This document shows positions 1 to 6,185 of a DNA stretch of 37,326 bases, in pieces. The stretch is from the IMG/VR virus record IMGVR_UViG_3300037247_000239, positions 1-37,326 of that record, one strand, 5' to 3'. The position numbers and the translations under genes were made by a program. This DNA is from a virus. Position 1 is the stretch's first letter. Every line of letters starts with the position of its first letter. The notes under the pieces were generated by a model, which was given only the letters and a program-made list of their open reading frames with translations, was not told the origin of the DNA and ran no database searches.

Positions 1-90
1 TTCTGATTTTTCTCTCCAACCTGAGGTAGAGCTGTGGTCTAGCCACTTAATCCATACCAAGTCACCGATGTTCTTTTTGGTTAGTTTCAT
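1..90 (-). CDS. Partial small phage protein, C-terminus outside window
   Basis: The first 30 codons of a leftward gene that runs off the left edge. It starts at ATG 90-88 behind a GGAGAG ribosome binding site. The visible product begins MKLTKKNIGDLVWIKWLDH and has the pattern GDLVWIKWLD followed by a GW pair. Small phage early proteins with a 'GDLVxVxWxD...GW' pattern are common; their function is not known to me. It would be the last visible gene of the leftward accessory operon. Confidence 0.6.
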   Translation of the reverse strand, partial: MKLTKKNIGDLVWIKWLDHSSTSGWREKSE

Positions 91-97
91 ATCTCTC

Positions 98-187
98 CTA
101 TAATATCCACTCACATATATATAATGGGTCTTCAAAATCACCCATTAGGTCATACTGGATACCTAAAAGCCTGAGAGCTGCTTCCAT
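98..187 (-). CDS. Possible 29-aa peptide
   Basis: A short leftward frame from ATG 187 to TAG 98, placed between the partial gene at the left edge and the zinc-ribbon gene at 292. The product is acidic, with no cysteine motif. The ribosome binding site is weak. It contains an inverted repeat (AATGGGT at 123-129, ACCCATT at 140-146) that could form a hairpin in the transcript. It fits the tight packing of the operon but could be chance. Confidence 0.3.
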   Translation of the reverse strand: MEAALRLLGIQYDLMGDFEDPLYICEWIL

Positions 188-291
188 TTAATTACCATAA
201 GATATTACAAATACTATTACCTACCACTAGCCAGTAATACCTAGAATGATTACGAAGTAAGTAATAAGATGTGAAACCAGGGTTAGTTTTT

Positions 292-498
292 TCATCCTGT
301 TTTCATCCGTGGAATAATATCTCCGAACTTAACTATTTCTGGCAATCTTTTGCAATCACATTCAGGCTCTAGCTTAGAACAGCCACCACATTTCCAAATT
401 ACATCTATCATTTTGACCTTGTTTAAGCTGACTACTCGCTTCAACATAACTCTTCCACAAGTATCACAGCTAAATACTCCGGTAGATTGTAGTTTCAT
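292..498 (-). CDS. Small zinc-ribbon-like protein
   Basis: 68 residues. Two CxxC pairs are visible: CDTC near residue 11 and CGGC near residue 37, followed by a further C-x-C near residue 47. This is the usual arrangement of a small zinc ribbon that could bind DNA, RNA or protein. The start ATG at 498 has AAGG about 8 bases upstream. It follows the phosphoesterase gene in the leftward operon. I do not recognise a named family; function is inferred only from the cysteine spacing. Confidence 0.65.
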   Translation of the reverse strand: MKLQSTGVFSCDTCGRVMLKRVVSLNKVKMIDVIWKCGGCSKLEPECDCKRLPEIVKFGDIIPRMKTG

Positions 499-510
499 TG
501 TCTTACCTTT

Positions 511-1362
511 CTATCTAAGTGTTACTTCCCAGTGACCATTAGCTTCTAGGATTACTCTAGCCATCATGGTATCCGAGGGAGAAAGCCCTGCTATTTCAGC
601 ATAGGTATTCCAGTAATCAAGGAAGCTGGAGGACATAACCCCAGCTATTTTTTCCAGCTTGATACCACCATTGTGTCTTTTCTGCCGCCAGTTAAATAGC
701 AAAACTACATCGTGTAAATGGCCGCAAAGATATAGCTGGGAGTCACCCTGTTGCATGAATCTATGTAGCATCTGTGCCTTGGCTCCCTTTGTACGAGCAG
801 AGCCGCTACCGTGCCAAAGGTCAATCTTGAATGTTTTGTGGTCTCCGTAGTTAATATCTATAACTTGTTTACCGTGGCTGTAAGGTATTTGTAAGTAGCT
901 AGCAATGAATGAGCCAAGCGAAAAATCACCTAGTTTCTTAGTACGATGCTCGTGGTTACCACCTACATATCCTAAGATGCGGTGCCTGATTGGCATCAAT
1001 AAACGCACGAATTCAACCACTTGTTGAAATGGATTCATAGTATTTTCATAAGGTGAAGCTACTGATAGCGAGGTAGCAGCGTCAATCATGTCACCACCAA
1101 ACAAAACAAAACGTGCCGGATTCTTTTTAATCCACTCTATTTGCTTGATGACTTTTTTTAACTGACAAGACTCATGCCCAAATTGAACGTCAGTAAGCAT
1201 GGTAATTTCTATTCGCTTAAACTTATCTGGTATCTTAACCCTGACATACTTAGTTTGTTCTCCGTATATCATCTTATTGGAGAATTTAACTATGTCCTTA
1301 GGTGCTTTACTAAGTAGTTCTCTAAGAAAATCTTGGCTAGTAGCCGGTACAAGAGTTTTCAT
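511..1362 (-). CDS. Calcineurin-like metallophosphoesterase
   Basis: 283 residues with the metal-binding signature of the calcineurin-like phosphoesterase superfamily: DVQFGH (Asp58, His63), FGGDMID (Asp91), GGNHEHR (Asn136, His137), WHGSG (His184) and CGHLHD (His215, His217). These motifs bind two metal ions and hydrolyse phosphomono- or diester bonds. Substrate cannot be read from the sequence; phage relatives are often annotated as DNA-repair-type nucleases or phosphatases. The ATG lies immediately after the upstream gene's TAA, with GGGAG inside that gene's end as ribosome binding site, so the two are probably coupled. It is the largest enzyme in the leftward operon. Confidence 0.85.
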   Translation of the reverse strand: MKTLVPATSQDFLRELLSKAPKDIVKFSNKMIYGEQTKYVRVKIPDKFKRIEITMLTDVQFGHESCQLKKVIKQIEWIKKNPARFVLFGGDMIDAATSLSVASPYENTMNPFQQVVEFVRLLMPIRHRILGYVGGNHEHRTKKLGDFSLGSFIASYLQIPYSHGKQVIDINYGDHKTFKIDLWHGSGSARTKGAKAQMLHRFMQQGDSQLYLCGHLHDVVLLFNWRQKRHNGGIKLEKIAGVMSSSFLDYWNTYAEIAGLSPSDTMMARVILEANGHWEVTLR

Positions 1363-1737
1363 TTAATATGCTCCCATTAGTTTTCTTTTACGACGCCACG
1401 ACCTTATATAGTCAACATGATATCCAGATTTCTTAATTTTATCTTGCTGTTTGCGAAAGTATTCATAAGGTTCTCCAGTCTTTTTGTTATGAGCTAAGCA
1501 ATACCAACAATATCTCGTTTTAGTAGACCTATATTTAGCCCTGTTGCATCTTTCTTGTGGATGGTGAATGCAGCCAATAAATAAAGTGTCCCATGTTTTA
1601 GCTCTTTCCTCTTTTTTATTATCTGTTGTATGTCTAGAACGTATTACTTTACGACATTCAGAACATCCATAACTTTTATGACCGACTTTTATCTTACTTG
1701 GCAATATCGGCTTCCCATGTTTCTTACATAACAACAC
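1363..1737 (-). CDS. Basic Cys/His-rich putative zinc-binding protein
   Basis: 124 residues, very rich in Lys and Arg. It contains CKKHGK near the N-terminus, a CSEC pair near residue 25, GCIHHP with a following Cys, and a CWYC pair near residue 78. The start is GTG 1737 with GGGA a few bases upstream. The basic composition and paired cysteines suggest a nucleic-acid-binding zinc protein. I looked for an HNH nuclease signature and could not complete one, so no enzymatic role is assigned. It directly precedes the phosphoesterase gene. Confidence 0.65.
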   Translation of the reverse strand: MLLCKKHGKPILPSKIKVGHKSYGCSECRKVIRSRHTTDNKKEERAKTWDTLFIGCIHHPQERCNRAKYRSTKTRYCWYCLAHNKKTGEPYEYFRKQQDKIKKSGYHVDYIRSWRRKRKLMGAY

Positions 1738-1748
1738 AATATCCCTTG

Positions 1749-1979
1749 CTATGATTGTTTTAATGGTTCACCTCTCGAACAGGGTTCTCTTATCCATCCT
1801 CTTAAAAGATTGTTGCATAAAAAGCATAACAAGAAAGTTTCCACTTGAGAGAATTGAGTTGTTGTATTAGGTGTTTTATCTGGTGTTATTGAAATGCCTA
1901 TTGAATAAAATCCTTCTCTTGTTCTCCCTGTATTTTTACATCTATCACATCTATAGGTTGTAATAACTTCTACTCCCAT
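1749..1979 (-). CDS. Small zinc-ribbon-like protein
   Basis: 76 residues with CDRC near residue 11 and CFLC near residue 52, a typical two-knuckle zinc-ribbon spacing, with beta-prone sequence between them. The ATG at 1979 has GGAGG about 8 bases upstream. It lies in the leftward operon just after the putative secreted protein gene. No named family recognised. Confidence 0.6.
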   Translation of the reverse strand: MGVEVITTYRCDRCKNTGRTREGFYSIGISITPDKTPNTTTQFSQVETFLLCFLCNNLLRGWIREPCSRGEPLKQS

Positions 1980-1980
1980 A

Positions 1981-2259
1981 TTATTTTACCTCCACAAACT
2001 TAACTGAATACCAACTATTAAACGTTACCCATACTTTTTGAGGTAACGGCTTACCTTTCACATACTGTCGCAGCTTAACCATGAAAGAACCACTTGCTAT
2101 CTTCCATTGACAACCCTGGCCTGCCCTGGCCACAATCCCAAGGTAGGCGTACTTCCCTTCCCGACTGGTTATCCAGAGAGAACCTTCCTTCCAGGTGAGG
2201 GAATAATATGAGCGTACCGGTGAGAAGAAACTATTGGATGGCCATACTATCTTCAACAT
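1981..2259 (-). CDS. Hypothetical protein, probably C-terminal part of a secreted protein
   Basis: From ATG 2259 the product has 92 residues, rich in aromatic and beta-strand residues, ending KFVEVK. There is no ribosome binding site before this ATG. The same frame stays open upstream to 2457 and there encodes a clear signal peptide (see the feature at 2260-2461), so the true protein is probably about 160 residues and exported. No known domain recognised. Confidence 0.5.
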   Translation of the reverse strand: MLKIVWPSNSFFSPVRSYYSLTWKEGSLWITSREGKYAYLGIVARAGQGCQWKIASGSFMVKLRQYVKGKPLPQKVWVTFNSWYSVKFVEVK

Positions 2260-2461
2260 AGGAAAGGGCTTATGGGTTATATTCCAGCTAATTACCGTGC
2301 AGGATAGTATGGTTTTACTGGAAAGAGCTAGACTAGTTGCTGAGAGGGCCTTATTTGGCCCCAGGATTGGATATGAGCGTACTTCGGGGCTTGCACCAGC
2401 AGGGACAGTGGTAGATACTAACAGGCAGGTAGCGAGTAATAGGTGGGTTCTAACCTGTCAT
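2260..2461 (-). other. Upstream open frame with signal peptide; start apparently frameshifted
   Basis: The frame of the 1981-2259 gene continues upstream without a stop to base 2457. It encodes VRTH, then the hydrophobic run LLLATCLLVSTTVP, then AGA-S: an n-, h- and c-region with an AxA signal peptidase I site. No ATG, GTG or TTG lies in this frame. An ATG at 2461-2459 with AAGGT upstream is one base out of frame; removing one G from the GG at 2455-2454 would join them. This suggests a single-base insertion (mutation or sequence error) right after the start, or a non-standard start codon. Confidence 0.5.
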
Positions 2462-2587
2462 GCTTCGACCTTGGACTATACAGATACAGCCTTTACAAAT
2501 AGTGTGGCGAGTGCAGTTTAGCTTTATCCTGCGCCGCGTTTGGGGTAAGCGGTCATGGCGGCTATGAGAACATACATATTTCGACAT
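2450..2587 (-). CDS. Possible 45-aa Cys/His-rich protein
   Basis: Leftward frame from ATG 2587 to TAG 2450. The product has CSH near residue 6 and a C-terminal cluster with C25, H28, C32, C35 and C37, which resembles the many small zinc-binding proteins in this operon. GGAG lies about 10 bases before the ATG. Its 3' end covers the ATG of the putative secreted protein in the same frame, so it may be an artefact of the frameshift described there. Confidence 0.3.
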   Translation of the reverse strand: MSKYVCSHSRHDRLPQTRRRIKLNCTRHTICKGCICIVQGRSMTG

Positions 2588-2663
2588 CCCCTAGTTTCTC
2601 CGCCCTGCCCAAACAACGGCTCTTCTCGCCACAACCCTCATATATCAAATAGCGAGGCGGCTG

Positions 2664-2999
2664 TCAAGAAGTATTTTGAGAACGGGGTAAGGGTGGCCTG
2701 CCCGGGCCGCCCGGGTGCCATTTTTTGTATCGGCTAATCTTGCGTCTAAATTTTTCAATCCTATTTAGACAATCATCACATCGATATATAGATTTTCCTC
2801 TTGTCCTACCACAGATGGCGCAAGTTCCGTTGAGTTTGTTCCTCAACTGATAGGCGACTGCTGCATTACGATGATTGATTGAATATTTCCTGTGTCGTTT
2901 CTTATGGAGGTAATGATGTAAGTTACCCCTGCAACTAGGACAGACCAACTTCTCCTTTAAAACAATATGAGGATTAAGTATGGGTAGAGTCTCACTCAT
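2664..2999 (-). CDS. Basic zinc-finger-like protein
   Basis: About 111 residues from ATG 2999 (a TTG lies two codons upstream). It has three CxxC pairs: CPSC near residue 20, CAIC near residue 61 and CDDC near residue 75, with many Lys/Arg/His residues and a Gly/Pro-rich tail (HPGGPGRPPLP). The composition suggests nucleic-acid binding. The tail is encoded by an unusually GC-rich stretch for this region. Ribosome binding site weak. No named family recognised. Confidence 0.6.
   Translation of the reverse strand: MSETLPILNPHIVLKEKLVCPSCRGNLHHYLHKKRHRKYSINHRNAAVAYQLRNKLNGTCAICGRTRGKSIYRCDDCLNRIEKFRRKISRYKKWHPGGPGRPPLPRSQNTS
2694..2727 (+). terminator. Terminator-like GC hairpin with T tract, antisense to a gene
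   Basis: CCCGGG at 2701-2706 and again at 2710-2715 can pair through six G-C pairs around a CCG loop. An outer TGGC/GCCA pairing and then TTTTTT follow. This is the form of an intrinsic terminator for rightward transcription, but it lies inside the 3' end of a leftward gene and no rightward gene is evident upstream. It may simply reflect the Gly/Pro codons there (HPGGPGRPP). Confidence 0.35.
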
Positions 3000-3050
3000 T
3001 GTCAATGGCTATTTTATTCCTTTTGTGCTGAATGTCAATCTAACTCCTCC

Positions 3051-3284
3051 TTACTCGCTACCCGTAGCTTTCCACTTAATTGCTGAATCTCCATCTGCTA
3101 CAAGGGCTTTCATGGCTGCTTCAACACACTCTTCAACTGAGTTAGCGTGGCCGCAGATTCCAGAGTTACACCATGCAGCACCATTCTTAGCGTTGTAGAA
3201 TCGCATTACCGTCCAGTGGTAGTGGTTTCCAAGAGCACAATCTCCATCTAAGTTGATTACGAGTTCCTGTGGTGCCTGCATCAC
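3051..3284 (-). CDS. Hypothetical protein
   Basis: About 76 residues; start is GTG 3284 or the ATG directly after it at 3281, both overlapping the TGA of the upstream gene, with GGGGGAG in front. The middle has WCNSGICGH, so one Cys-x4-Cys pair and histidines could bind metal. The C-terminal half (VEECVEAAMKALVADGD) is helical. Resembles small phage hypotheticals of unknown role. Confidence 0.6.
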   Translation of the reverse strand: MMQAPQELVINLDGDCALGNHYHWTVMRFYNAKNGAAWCNSGICGHANSVEECVEAAMKALVADGDSAIKWKATGSE

Positions 3285-3577
3285 TCCCCCTCACACTTGG
3301 TGATGGCTTGCTGTACGTCAGCCCACTTGTCACCAAACTCTTTTGCGGCGGTACTTAGTGCCAATTTCGCTTCCAAAGATACGTCCCGCTTGCTCTGTTC
3401 GGCGGCGATGAATAGCACCTGAGCCGCTACGTCTGCGTGCTTAGCAGCCTCCAGTAGCTCTGCCACCCCGGTTTCGCGGTCAATGATACGGGCAGCAATT
3501 TGATGGTCGGTATCGAGAATCTCCTTAGCAGCCCTCAACGCCCCTGCTGATGGCTTGGGTTGTGTGTCTTTTGTCAT
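3281..3577 (-). CDS. Phage accessory helical protein
   Basis: 98 residues, Ala-rich and mostly helical. The pattern SAGALRAAKEIL followed by a conserved IIDRETG segment and LLEAAKH recurs, to my knowledge, in many small early phage proteins of unknown function. Its TGA overlaps the start of the next gene, indicating coupled translation. Start ATG 3577 with GAGGT about 8 bases upstream. Confidence 0.65.
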   Translation of the reverse strand: MTKDTQPKPSAGALRAAKEILDTDHQIAARIIDRETGVAELLEAAKHADVAAQVLFIAAEQSKRDVSLEAKLALSTAAKEFGDKWADVQQAITKCEGE

Positions 3578-3589
3578 GGTGTTACCTCA

Positions 3590-3745
3590 CTAGCGTCTCA
3601 GTAGTTTTCTAGCCAAGCGTACAAAGTCGTTTGTGATTAGATGAAAAGCATTGTTTAGTATCATCTCAGCTAATAACACGCCAAGGCGAGCCTGTTCTTC
3701 CGTGATGGCCCGCTGTTCAATAATACGTTGGTCTGGCTCTGTCAT
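3590..3745 (-). CDS. 51-aa helical protein
   Basis: Leftward frame from ATG 3745 to TAG 3590. The ATG overlaps the TGA of the upstream gene (ATGA at 3745-3742), a sign of translational coupling, and the gene fills an otherwise empty 165-base gap. The product starts MTEPDQRIIEQRAITEEQ and ends in a basic helix (RLARKLLRR), suggesting an amphipathic all-helical peptide. No family recognised. Confidence 0.6.
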   Translation of the reverse strand: MTEPDQRIIEQRAITEEQARLGVLLAEMILNNAFHLITNDFVRLARKLLRR

Positions 3746-3954
3746 GGTTTCGCTCTAAATCCTAACTCAACCATCCTCTGTTTCAATGTTGGGTTGCTTT
3801 CGGCTTTCAGCCACAGTAGGCTTAAGACCTCTCCACCATCGAACATTTCGAAGCAATCATCGAAACTGCGTCGTAGAGTTTTCTGACCAAGAAGCATTCT
3901 TGCGGCTATAGTTGCTCTGGCTTTTGCCGACCTAGCTTTAGTCGCTTGACTCAT
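3742..3954 (-). CDS. Hypothetical protein
   Basis: 70 residues with a basic, Ala-rich N-terminus (TKARSAKARATIAAR) and a helical C-terminal half. Its stop overlaps the start of the 51-aa gene and its own ATG lies three bases after the stop of the upstream gene, so it belongs to the coupled leftward operon. No domain recognised. Confidence 0.55.
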   Translation of the reverse strand: MSQATKARSAKARATIAARMLLGQKTLRRSFDDCFEMFDGGEVLSLLWLKAESNPTLKQRMVELGFRAKP

Positions 3955-3957
3955 GGC

Positions 3958-4275
3958 CTATCCCTCCCCGTCAATCGCCGCCTTGATTCTGCGGGCATGT
4001 TCAATTATATTCCCCAAGTGAGAAGGCCATTCGCAATCCCCAGCTTTCTCTGGCTCAGTTGCTAGGGTTAGGAGTTTCCTCAGCAACTCATACATCTCCG
4101 GCGCTTTGGCGTGCAGCGGGCAGAATATCCACTCTGAGAAATTCATGCCGTAGTGTACGTAGCAGCCGCAAGCAGGCCGACCGTTATTGCGCGGTAGGCC
4201 ATGCATCTGCTTGGGCCGCCAATCAGTTTCGGCTGGCCCCGGCGTAAACTTACTAGCTGTCTTTGGTTGTGTCAT
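3958..4275 (-). CDS. Phage accessory protein with CPLH motif
   Basis: 105 residues. It has the order PRNNGRPACGCYVHYG, then FCPLHAKAPEMYELLRKLL, then a helical tail ending with ARRIKAAIDGEG. The segment 'CPLHAxAPEMYxxLxxLL' is familiar from many small phage proteins of unknown function. Cys and His at C35/C37 and CPLH could hold a metal ion. ATG 4275 has AGGTGA four bases upstream and overlaps the upstream gene's TGA. Confidence 0.7.
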   Translation of the reverse strand: MTQPKTASKFTPGPAETDWRPKQMHGLPRNNGRPACGCYVHYGMNFSEWIFCPLHAKAPEMYELLRKLLTLATEPEKAGDCEWPSHLGNIIEHARRIKAAIDGEG

Positions 4276-4454
4276 TTCGTCACCTTGTACACCTGGTTGA
4301 ACATCTTTCTAGGCATTGTGTGTCTGTCTAGTTCGCGCTGTACCCTGTCCCTATCTTTCTCGGTCAACTTCGGCCAGATGTGAATCACGCCCGCACAATC
4401 GAAACAGACTAGCCCCTTGACCGTAGTTGCCAGTTGCATCTTAGGTTGTGTCAT
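4272..4454 (-). CDS. Small CxxC protein
   Basis: 60 residues from ATG 4454, chosen over a frame extension to 4472 because GGAGGT lies six bases before this ATG. It contains one CFDC pair near residue 17 and a basic helical C-terminus. Its start overlaps the end of the next upstream gene (stop 4441). The N-terminus MTQPK is shared with its neighbour at 3958. Confidence 0.6.
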   Translation of the reverse strand: MTQPKMQLATTVKGLVCFDCAGVIHIWPKLTEKDRDRVQRELDRHTMPRKMFNQVYKVTK

Positions 4455-4602
4455 GGTTAGACCTCCATTCAATTATTGCTGCCCTCTCTTTAGGTGATAG
4501 TTCCTTACACTCGTCACACTTGTAACACAGGGGAAACTTAGTCCTAATGAAACGCCTAGCGCATACATAGCAGATACTCTCACCAGGAAATTTAGGTGTC
4601 AT
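4441..4602 (-). CDS. 53-aa zinc-ribbon-like protein
   Basis: Leftward frame from ATG 4602 to TAA 4441, overlapping both neighbours slightly. The product has CYVC at residues 11-14 and a second cluster C26-x2-C29-x2-C32, the pattern of a small zinc ribbon, then a helical tail (LSPKERAAIIEWRS). It fills the space between the 4454 and 4592 genes and its codons look protein-like. Confidence 0.65.
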   Translation of the reverse strand: MTPKFPGESICYVCARRFIRTKFPLCYKCDECKELSPKERAAIIEWRSNHDTT

Positions 4603-4819
4603 GGTTTGGTTCCTCCTGTTTAGCTAGTATGCGAAGCTCCTGCATGGCCCACCACATAGCCTCACGCTCCTCTAGGCGTAGGAACCCTGTGAACCTTGTG
4701 CGCCCATTATTGCCAACGCGTGGTTCATAGGCTCTTTCAGGTGAGGGTTTGACACCTCCATTTACATCTTCAATTAGCATCAATTCAAATACCCGTCTTG
4801 CCTCAGTGTTAGTCATCAT
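4592..4819 (-). CDS. Hypothetical protein
   Basis: 75 residues beginning with tandem ATG codons at 4819 and 4816 behind a full AGGAGG; the second ATG has the better spacing. The product has a central GNNGRTRFTGFLRLEER stretch and an aromatic WW pair. No family recognised. It overlaps the 53-aa zinc-ribbon gene at its 3' end. Confidence 0.55.
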   Translation of the reverse strand: MMTNTEARRVFELMLIEDVNGGVKPSPERAYEPRVGNNGRTRFTGFLRLEEREAMWWAMQELRILAKQEEPNHDT

Positions 4820-4904
4820 ATCCTCCTATCTTAGCATCCCTCAGCCTGCATCCTAAAGGATACGGCGTGCTTCTGTAACTCTGCTACATCTACTTGTCAT
4901 TGTG

Positions 4905-4925
4905 TCACCTCTCTCACTTACGCTA
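4905..4925 (-). repeat. Leader repeat, copy 1
   Basis: On the leftward strand this reads TAGCGTAAGTGAGAGAGGTGA. It matches the leader at 5397-5417 at 19 of 21 bases and ends in the extended ribosome binding sequence GAGGTGA. The only frame after it is a 15-codon peptide (ATG 4900 to TAG 4853), so it may be the leader of a lost gene. Confidence 0.55.
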
Positions 4926-5030
4926 CTGGCCTACTCCGTAGAACGGTCAGCAGCCGGGCACTAGGTAGCCAGCGTGTAGCTCTCCATACCCTTGCCTAAC
5001 AGATCGGGATGAGAGCCAACCCAGCTTGCG

Positions 5031-5141
5031 CTAGTTGACACCAGCATGGTTCACATCGGAATAGGTGCGCTTGCCCTTGTGCCAGCCCCATTCGCGTACA
5101 TCGGGCCACTGTAGCCTCACTATCGCGTAACCTTGTTTCAT
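5031..5141 (-). CDS. 36-aa small protein
   Basis: Leftward frame from ATG 5141 to TAG 5031. It has a strong GGAGGT ribosome binding site eight bases before the ATG. The product starts MKQGYAIVRLQWPDVREWGW and is rich in Trp and basic residues. Too short for a family call, but the ribosome binding site makes it credible. Confidence 0.5.
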   Translation of the reverse strand: MKQGYAIVRLQWPDVREWGWHKGKRTYSDVNHAGVN

Positions 5142-5206
5142 TGTCCTTACCTCCTATCACTCCCCCCAGCTCACTCGCCTAGATAGGGAAAGGGCTGGGA
5201 GTTGTG

Positions 5207-5392
5207 TTAGGTTGCGGTCAACTCTAGGTCAGCCAACTCCACCATTAGCAAGTGATAGTGACGCGGGCAAACGTAGATGATATCGCCGTCTATCTGCCGG
5301 ATTGGCTCAGCATCGTCGCCATCGTGCGAACAATCAGCCCAAGCTGGAGCATCCTTGTTGTAGTACCAGCATTTGATCGTGTGCTTGATCAT
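5207..5392 (-). CDS. Small Cys/His-rich protein
   Basis: 61 residues from ATG 5392. This start follows the leader repeat GTGAGTAAGAGAGGTGA directly; a frame extension to 5413 would translate the leader itself. Cys8, Cys21-Ser-His23 and CPRHYH (Cys42, His45, His47) could form one zinc site. The sequence between is acidic. Function unknown. Confidence 0.6.
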   Translation of the reverse strand: MIKHTIKCWYYNKDAPAWADCSHDGDDAEPIRQIDGDIIYVCPRHYHLLMVELADLELTAT

Positions 5393-5396
5393 CCTC

Positions 5397-5417
5397 TCAC
5401 CTCTCTTACTCACGCTA
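5397..5417 (-). repeat. Leader repeat, copy 2
   Basis: Leftward-strand reading TAGCGTGAGTAAGAGAGGTGA, four bases before the ATG region of the 5207-5392 gene. Best-preserved copy of the element found at four leftward gene starts. The GAGGTGA end matches the extended anti-Shine-Dalgarno complement. Confidence 0.6.
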
Positions 5418-5422
5418 GCACT

Positions 5423-5677
5423 CTAGTTGATGCCTAACTCTGTGTTGCGCTCAATGATGTCTCGCACTTGATCCCAGCTGAAGTCACGCTCTATCACATC
5501 TGGGTTGCGCTTGACGTAGGCAACCATCTGTTGCACAACTTCGTCTCGCTCATCATCGTGCAACGTGGCGTCGGCCCATGCCTGTAAATGCTTGCGCGTG
5601 AAAGCGTCCATACACTTCCCACTACACTTGCAGTCCTTCCACTCTAAGCCGCATTCTGGGCAGAAAGGATAGGTCAT
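5423..5677 (-). CDS. Small N-terminal zinc-knuckle protein
   Basis: 84 residues. The N-terminus has CPEC near residue 6 and C16-x-C18-x3-C22, a cluster able to bind one zinc ion; the rest is an acidic helical domain (LHDDERDEVVQQMVAYVKR). ATG 5677 follows leader repeat copy 3 with AAGGAGG. No named family recognised. Confidence 0.6.
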   Translation of the reverse strand: MTYPFCPECGLEWKDCKCSGKCMDAFTRKHLQAWADATLHDDERDEVVQQMVAYVKRNPDVIERDFSWDQVRDIIERNTELGIN

Positions 5678-5680
5678 CGT

Positions 5681-5700
5681 CAGCCTCCTTACTCACGTTA
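5681..5700 (-). repeat. Leader repeat, copy 3
   Basis: Leftward-strand reading TAACGTGAGTAAGGAGGCTG, before the zinc-knuckle gene at 5423-5677. It shares GTGAGTAAG-GAGG with the other copies. Confidence 0.5.
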
Positions 5701-5705
5701 CCACT

Positions 5706-5927
5706 CTATGAGTCCAAGTTATCATAGCCCGCCAGCATCGGCACGCTGGAATCGCACAGCCCTACCTTGTGGCCACACTCGTACAATAGCTGATGCCGCC
5801 GCTTGCAGCAGTCAATGGATGGGTCGCGTTTGCTGGTACAACCAGGCTCGTGAACTCTGCCAGCACAAGCAGTGCAGTCCTGCCATCCTTCCCGCCGGCA
5901 CTCATGTCTAGGCTTGGACTGAGTCAT
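5706..5927 (-). CDS. Cys-rich small protein
   Basis: 73 residues from ATG 5927, chosen over an ATG at 5945 because AAGGAGGAG lies just before 5927. It has nine cysteines, including CTAC, a following GC, a CC pair and CGHKVGLC near the C-terminus, which could bind two metal ions. The upstream region (5951-5975) is a diverged copy of the promoter-leader of the next upstream gene. Confidence 0.55.
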   Translation of the reverse strand: MTQSKPRHECRREGWQDCTACAGRVHEPGCTSKRDPSIDCCKRRHQLLYECGHKVGLCDSSVPMLAGYDNLDS

Positions 5928-5950
5928 TATCTCCTCCTTGTTCATGCGTC

Positions 5951-5975
5951 CACCTTACCAGACCATAATATATTG
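5951..5975 (-). repeat. Diverged copy of the leftward promoter region
   Basis: Matches 6208-6232 at 21 of 25 bases. The copy at 6208-6232 carries the -10 and -35 elements of the leftward promoter; this one has lost the TTGACA hexamer, so it is probably a weak or dead promoter copy left by duplication of gene plus leader. Confidence 0.5.
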
Positions 5976-5983
5976 CTAGGGCG

Positions 5984-6181
5984 CTAGAACCTGCAATCAG
6001 AGTGCTCTACCCGGTACTGTTCCACCTGGTAGCCGGGGTTGATGGACTCCAGCCCCTTCTTGACCATCTCAAAGGGTGCCTGGTTAGTCCATGCGGTAGG
6101 TATCCATCCACCCGTGAAGTCTGCCTTGGCATTCCACCCATCGAAACCCTTGTTGACCACGATTGTCTTTGCTTGAATCAT
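5984..6181 (-). CDS. First gene of the leftward operon, unknown
   Basis: 65 residues from ATG 6181, placed after GAGGTGA of leader repeat copy 4. A frame extension to 6220 would begin upstream of the expected transcription start and is rejected. The product is beta-rich (MIQAKTIVVNKGFDGW) with no motif I recognise. As the promoter-proximal gene it should be well expressed early. Confidence 0.6.
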   Translation of the reverse strand: MIQAKTIVVNKGFDGWNAKADFTGGWIPTAWTNQAPFEMVKKGLESINPGYQVEQYRVEHSDCRF

Positions 6182-6185
6182 CTGT

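Noticed and set aside
1363-1737. HNH endonuclease
   Set aside because: Paired cysteines and histidines are present, but the H-N-H core order cannot be found.
2430-2470. tRNA-like GGTTCTAACC segment
   Set aside because: The T-loop purine is missing and no acceptor or anticodon arms can be placed around it.
2234-2521. Rightward frame of 95 codons
   Set aside because: It starts inside the opposite gene, has no ribosome binding site, and overlaps the signal-peptide frame on the other strand, which is more protein-like.
2342-2587. Read-through of the TAG at 2450 giving a longer Cys-rich protein
   Set aside because: TAG is used as an ordinary stop by other genes here, and the one-base frameshift explains the region better.
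4853-4900. 15-codon peptide after leader copy 1
   Set aside because: Too short to support as a gene; noted only as a possible remnant.
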